From NCBI RefSeq assembly GCF_020382885.2, contig NC_058512.1, forward strand, positions 2,045,001 through 2,109,000: DNA of 64,000 nucleotides, given 5' to 3'. How positions within the stretch are numbered: position 1 is the stretch's first letter; every line of letters begins with the position of its first letter. The stretch is from Scatophagus argus (lineage: Eukaryota > Chordata > Actinopteri > Scatophagidae). Shown here one piece after another: positions 23,641 to 64,000 of the stretch. A program made the position numbers and the translations under genes. The notes below the pieces were generated by a model, which saw only the letters and a program-made list of their open reading frames with translations, made no database searches and was not told where the DNA came from.

Positions 23641-23644
23641 GCAG

Positions 23645-26600
23645 GTGAAAAATGTGGTGGTAGATTTTAAAGATGTTGCTAAACACATCCACATTATAGG
23701 GACAAACAACATCATCTTCTCATTTTAGATGTAATTATTAGAGGCAAATGTCAACTGTGGATGATTTAAATTAGCAATTAAAGAAGATTCAGCTAATGTC
23801 TGTTGCATCTGATGTTGTCCTTTTAATTGCTGAAACATCAAATTCATGTTAAAAATCCTGTGAGGGTTTTATTGTATATGAACTGAAATCGTGTGACCAC
23901 AGCAGTCATATCAATGGTTAGATAATAGCAAAAGATCTTTAGTTTATTACTTTCATAGTCATTTTCCACTCAAAGACCCATTTTGGAAAGTTATGCTGAC
24001 ATTGAAAATAAAATGTTATAAGAAGTCGGGCTGGTTCGGTTCACATTCAATTCAAGTACGGTACTTCTGAAGTACTTCTGATTTGAATATTTGAATATTG
24101 TGCTAGTTTTACGCCATTACCTTCAGAAGTAAATATGGTACTTTTTACTCCACTATGTTTATTCGTCAGCGACCAATTTAAATTTTAAAAACCTATGATG
24201 AGCATACATGACGCATTGTTGAACAGTAAAGAAAACCACCTCATCATACGTAATAATTGGATAAGATCAAGAGTGGGATGGTTTGTGGATCAACATTTCT
24301 CAACATGCATGCTTGGGATAAATAACTGTCCAAACATTCCTTGAAGTCCACAAAACCTCTAAAAATCCTCCTCTTCTGATGAATTTTATCAAAGTGGGTG
24401 TCACAGGAACCTCTTAGCATCACATCATATAAGTTAACTGACAGCTAACATAGCCATGAATTGAGTGTTAGCACTGTGACCCATCAATATCTGTTGGTAC
24501 TGCTATGACCTTACTTTGTTCACGTGTTGTTTATGCTATAATTTCTGTTGGCCATTTGTGGTTTCTTGTAGTTTCATAACAAAAACTGCACAACTTCACT
24601 AGAGCCACAGAAAGTTTCAACTTGTGTGTACTGGAGAACGTCTCATTGTTAGCTAATGGCCATGTTTTGACTACAGCCATGTTAGCTAATGGTCTAGCTT
24701 CAAATGCAGCCACACATAATTTTTTACTCTTTTACTTTAAGAGCAATATGTGAGGGTGGTTATCATTTTGTTTTTTATTTTATTGTTTCCTTTGTACTGT
24801 TATGTGCCTTGGGGAACTTTTTACAACACCGACAGGTTTGTGGCTAAATTAACCAGGATTTGATAGCTCTCTTAGAAGAGTTCAGGTAGTTTCAGGACTT
24901 GGCTCCCCTCGCAGAAAAAGGTATCTGAACAAAAGATGTTCTGTGTCAGTCTCTCATGCATTTGAATCTTTGATACACTCATTTCAGGCACATGGTGGCG
25001 CTGCTTCCCACAAACTGTCCGACACCTACTCAGGCTGTGTAGGGGAGCATGTAATAACGACCTGACTGTAATGATATAGGCTCCTACATAATGAGCAGCT
25101 ATAACTGAAACTCAGGAGTAGGCATGATTTTCAATTTCCTACAGACTAAAGATAGACGTGGGCTAAGTTACAGTAAAATACACGAGGCTGCCATTAGCTT
25201 GCACTCCACAGCAGACCCCGAAAATACTTTGACCAGACATCCAGCACATCCAGCAGTTTAGATATCTAACTTTAAACTTGATTTCTTATTAGCAGTAAAA
25301 AAGGTGTATTCCAAAGGGCCTGGAGGTACATGTCTTTAATTCATATGAGGATACTGCAGGTTTAAAGATGAAATCAGACAAACATGTTCATGTTTTTTTT
25401 AGCCCCACAGCAGTTTTCATTAGCTACATTAAAAGTTAGTGCCAAACTAATGTCAGAATATGTTCTCATACTGTTCCTTGTTTATATTATGGGTTGCTTG
25501 GTGATCTTCTGCCGGAGGTCATATCACCATATTCTGTACAGAGTTACACCTGCAGTAATCAAACTCACACTGCAGAATATTACTACACTACTACCATTTA
25601 CTTTATACTTTTAAAATCTGCTCAGAAATATGAATGAAACCAACGGCCTACAACGCTAAAGTCTGTATGTATGCATCAAAAAATTATCAGAATACAATAA
25701 TGTAATCCATTCGCGTGACAACTACTTTTATTTATTATACTATGACGTATATTTTGAAGAAGTACGCAGATCCTTTACAGTACAGCACCTGTCTTGTATT
25801 CAAAAGTAAAAGTGCAGAAGTATAATCAAACCTAATTTATCAAAAGTAAAAGTCCTCATCATGCAGAAAAAATTACTGACTGATATCTGATTCTGACATT
25901 GTTATTGATATTATTGTGTCAGTATTAGAGCAGTATTTTATTGTTGTAGCTGCTTGAGTTGGAACTACATTTGTGGTACTTATGCTTAACTTGATGATTC
26001 TACTTCAGGGAAATATTCCCTCTACTTTCTGTTCCTCTACAATTCTTTGATAATTTGGTTAATACAAAATTAGGATTATACATTAAAAAACATATAATCA
26101 GCCTATAGAATATAATGCATTGTTATAGAAGAAACAGCACCAACAGTCACCTCTATAAAGTAGTTAAAATGAGCTACATCATGACTTACACTTAAATGCT
26201 TCATACACGCATTAAAGACTGGCTGATATGTAGTTACATGACTTTAACTTGTGCAGTAAGTATTTTTTTCTTCTGTGTTGTTTTGCACTTTTTTGAAAAA
26301 GCTGAATCACTGCGAGTCAAAAAAGTTGGGGTCCACTGGTTTAATCTTTGACAATGTGTTCCAGTTTATTATGTTTACCTGTGTGGCAGTAAAACAAAGG
26401 CAGTGGAGTAAAGCAGCTTTAAGCAGCATGAAATATGAACTGCACAAGCGAAGTACGTTGACTTTTATTTGTAATGGAGTACTTTTATAACGTGGCACTG
26501 CTACTTTTACTCCGGTAAGTGATCTTGCAGGTTGAACCCCCATCCCCCCACCTCCCGTTAGGGGTAAAAGGGTTGAGGTTTAGGGTGTTATTTCAGGGCA

Positions 26601-26744
26601 GCAGTGATGGACATGCGCACAGCTGATGGAAGAGCGGCACATCTGCACTGACGTCACCTCCCCCCTCTGAAAAAGCTGCCAATTTGAAGCTGTCCGGGAC
26701 ATACCCGGTCTCTGCAATGTAGTGAGGAGGAGCAGCTCCAGGCC

Positions 26745-26748
<4 letters not shown>
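23645..26748. other. Repeat-rich intergenic spacer between plac8-like gene and adamts6
   Basis: No exon was recognised on either strand. TTAGC-type phrases occur at 24420-24710. A degenerate interspersed repeat fills about 25740-26515. This region is the gene-order junction relative to human (4q21 block versus ADAMTS6 on 5q12). Confidence 0.6.
25740..26515. repeat. Degenerate percomorph interspersed repeat ('AAAAGTAAAAGT' family)
   Basis: Phrases such as TCAAAAGTAAAAGTCCTCAT and GGAGTACTTTTATAACGTGG ... CTACTTTTACTCC recur through the stretch. They belong to a familiar fish repeat; boundaries are approximate and the class is unknown. Confidence 0.45.

Positions 26749-26776
<28 letters not shown>
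26749..26776. repeat. Poly-T tract (28 bp)
   Basis: Uninterrupted T run, possibly the A-tail of a minus-strand retroposon. Confidence 0.9.
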
Positions 26777-26780
<4 letters not shown>

Positions 26781-26999
26781 CTGGTGTTTGCATGCACTTT
26801 TCTGAGGAGCAGTCTGCAGTGGCGCTTCCTGAGGTGGCAGAACACCCTCTGCAACCTCAGCTCACTTTTTAAGCCACCCTGAGCCACCAGCAAGAGGTCT
26901 AGATTATAAAGGCGACTGAAAATCAGCTGGAGGGGATTCCAGGAAAAGCTGAATAACTGCTTTTCATTTTTGAATTTTTATTTCTTCATTGTTTGGTGA

Positions 27000-27664
27000 C
27001 AGTGTTTCAGCAGATACTGCTGCCGGTGTCTGGTCTGAAGGGGAGACTCTCACACGGGTTTAGAGGATGGCAGAGTGCAGAAGGAGATGAAAAGAGGAGA
27101 GCAGCAGAGGTTTGTGTGCGGAACTTCAGAGCTGCAGAAGTCTTTTGTCCTGAGCTCTCCGTGCACGCTTGGACCGGAGCTGACCATGAGGATGAGCATG
27201 GTAACTATGCGTTTTAACACCGTCGGACGATGTGTTTCAGGTAGTTTTTCGTGTCGGAGCAGATTCGTGTGAGCCTTTAAATCCTCTCTAGGTGGCAGTT
27301 TACACACCAGCATTTAGCCAGTTGTAGTGCTCATTCATGCACAGCGAGTTCAAAAGAGTTTCTGTGGTCCATTTGCGCGGAAAATGCGTACTTTTACAAA
27401 CATTTACGCACTGGATCCACATTTGTTGCAGGGTGTTAAGTGTTGCAGCTTTTCAGGTCCACATCTGCAGAAACTAATTAACAAAACGTCTTGACAGGAC
27501 ACGCTTCACGCCCTTTTCCCCTCTCTTGCAACCACGCCAAAACGCGTCTAAGCGATGTCAGGTGGCTTATTTTGATTTTGCAGACGCTCCCGGGAGGTTG
27601 TGTTTGAGGTACCGGTGTAATGCACACGGGCCGACTGCCAACTGTCTGGGTCATGAGTGGCCAA
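27000..27664 (+). promoter_or_regulatory. adamts6: Candidate adamts6 promoter and first non-coding exon
   Basis: CpG density rises from about 27030 to 27870. A strong donor (GGCCAA then GTAAGTAG) lies at 27664/27665 and could end a 5' non-coding exon spliced to 28570. The transcription start was not located. Confidence 0.35.
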
Positions 27665-28569
27665 GTAAGTAGCGCTGTCTGTCTGGAGTGCAGTCCAGCG
27701 CTGAAGACACACACACGAAACCCTCCGTGTCCAAAAGGCTGTCATTCATCCGTGTTTGGAGTCCGGGCGCTTTCGGTGGACACCGTCCGTCTACCACCTG
27801 GATCCGCTGACGGCTGTTTATAGCAGGGTCGTTTGCGCACGCTGCCGTGAAGCGCGTCAGTGAGTAAGAGCACAAAGTGCAGAAACTGTATCGACTAGAC
27901 GGACTCCACTCCTCGTTTTAGTCACTCCAGCAGATGAATATTAAACGAATAATCAGTTTAATCTGGTAGACGTGTGGCTCAGATCAGCATCGCTCCTGAC
28001 AAAGTGCTGAAGTGAAATCAAGCTGCAAACCTGATTGATAAGATGTTGAGCCTTGGATTAGATTTTCATTCATTATATGAGTATTTTTTCGTGAAAGCTG
28101 CAGCCCAGTCAGCAGCCATTTCTGATAATCGATTAATCTTTTAAGCACTTGTTCTGGTTCCAGCTTCATAAATGTGACCATATGCTGCTTGTTGTTGATG
28201 CAGGGCAGTTTGATCAGATAAAAATTTGAAGGTGAAACTTTTTTTTTTTGGTAGACAAAATGATTAATCGGTTAATTTTTGTTTCAATTACGATTTATCA
28301 ATTTTAAAAAAAAGACAGAAAATAGTGGAAAATCAGAGCTGCCACATGAAATCCAAAGATTAAAATGAAATAAACCAGCAACAAGCAGCAGATCATCACA
28401 TCTGCAAAGCTGGAAGTCAAATGTTTGGCATTTCTGCCTAAAAAAGACTAAAATGATCAACTGACAATTAGAATGGTTGAAGATCAATGTTCTGTCAATT
28501 GATTAACTGGCTAATCTTTCTGATCGAGCGATGAAGGGTCGTTTAGCCTCTGATTGATCTCCTTCGCAG

Positions 28570-28887
28570 GAATGCAGATGGATCGGTCAAGACAAGTTTC
28601 CAATATAGAGCTTCCTGTTTGGAGTTACACCTGAGAGTGAGTGTGTCTGATGGATTACGGTGTTTTCTTCGAGCTGCTGACATGAATTCAGAGGCCAGTG
28701 AGATGTGGAAGCGCTCGCCTTCAGGAGAAATCTGAGACCTGGATGAGCCCCCGAGCACCACGAGAACATTTAAGTGAAGGAGACAAACCATGGACTTGTT
28801 ATGGTGTGGCAGCGGACCGATCGTGTGCTCTTAACCCGTTTGTAGCACCCTCTACCCCTCACCCCATGTCACAGCTTTCCCTGAATT
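28570..28887 (+). promoter_or_regulatory. adamts6: adamts6 5' UTR exon with four upstream ORFs
   Basis: The acceptor TCTCCTTCGCAG ends at 28569 and the exon continues into the coding start at 28888. Upstream ATGs open ORFs at 28572-28634, 28650-28685, 28682-28735 and 28743-28949. The last overlaps the main start in another frame. The main ATG has A at -3 and G at +4. Strong repression of initiation is expected if this leader is used. Confidence 0.6.

Positions 28888-64000
<35,113 letters not shown>

Noticed and set aside
26593..26893. Lys-rich open frames around the poly-T tract
   Set aside because: The Lys run is only the translated 28-base homopolymer.

Overview
The window is nuclear DNA from a ray-finned fish, most likely a spiny-rayed (percomorph) teleost. 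Genes are split into short exons with GT-AG introns, and the exons read as close relatives of known vertebrate proteins. Introns carry many (CA)n/(TC)n microsatellites, L2/Tc1-type transposon debris and the TTAGCATGCTAA-rich repeats common in percomorph genomes. There are no bacterial operons, CRISPR arrays, rRNA genes or tRNA genes. Gene identities come from recognising translated exons. Exon borders were set by reading splice sites and checking that the phase carries through, so each gene model is internally consistent; transcription starts are inferred.

Layout. (1) 1-3650, minus strand: 5' part of sec31a (COPII outer coat), eight coding exons for residues 1-348, continuing off the left edge. 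(2) 3650-7440: repeat-bearing spacer with a small inverted-repeat transposon and a weakly supported small spliced gene. (3) 7441-16240, minus strand: complete lin54 (DREAM/MuvB DNA-binding subunit), 13 coding exons, 805 codons, plus a non-coding first exon. (4) 17165-20917, plus strand: complete cops4 (COP9 signalosome subunit 4), 10 coding exons, 406 residues, transcribed divergently from lin54. (5) 20860-23640, minus strand: a plac8-like gene converging on cops4. It has a one-base frameshift in its middle exon and an unusual terminal exon that looks Kazal-like. (6) 23640-27000: repeat-rich spacer. (7) about 27000 to the right edge, plus strand: adamts6 (secreted metalloprotease), 15 coding exons for residues 1-702, running off the window with large introns.

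The order sec31a-lin54-cops4-plac8 matches the block on human chromosome 4q21. adamts6 lies on human 5q12, so the spacer at 23.6-27 kb marks a gene-order junction relative to mammals. The genes are housekeeping or developmental and do not form one pathway: ER export coat, cell-cycle transcription, cullin deneddylation, a small Cys-rich protein, and matrix proteolysis.

I found no undescribed multi-gene system. The observations most worth following are the plac8-like gene (frameshift, Kazal-like last exon spliced in phase, duplicated intron segment, 3' overlap with cops4), a CDE/CHR-like element in the promoter of lin54 (whose protein reads CHR elements), an overlapping upstream ORF at the adamts6 start, and a (GT)12 tract lying directly against the splice acceptor of the adamts6 active-site exon.
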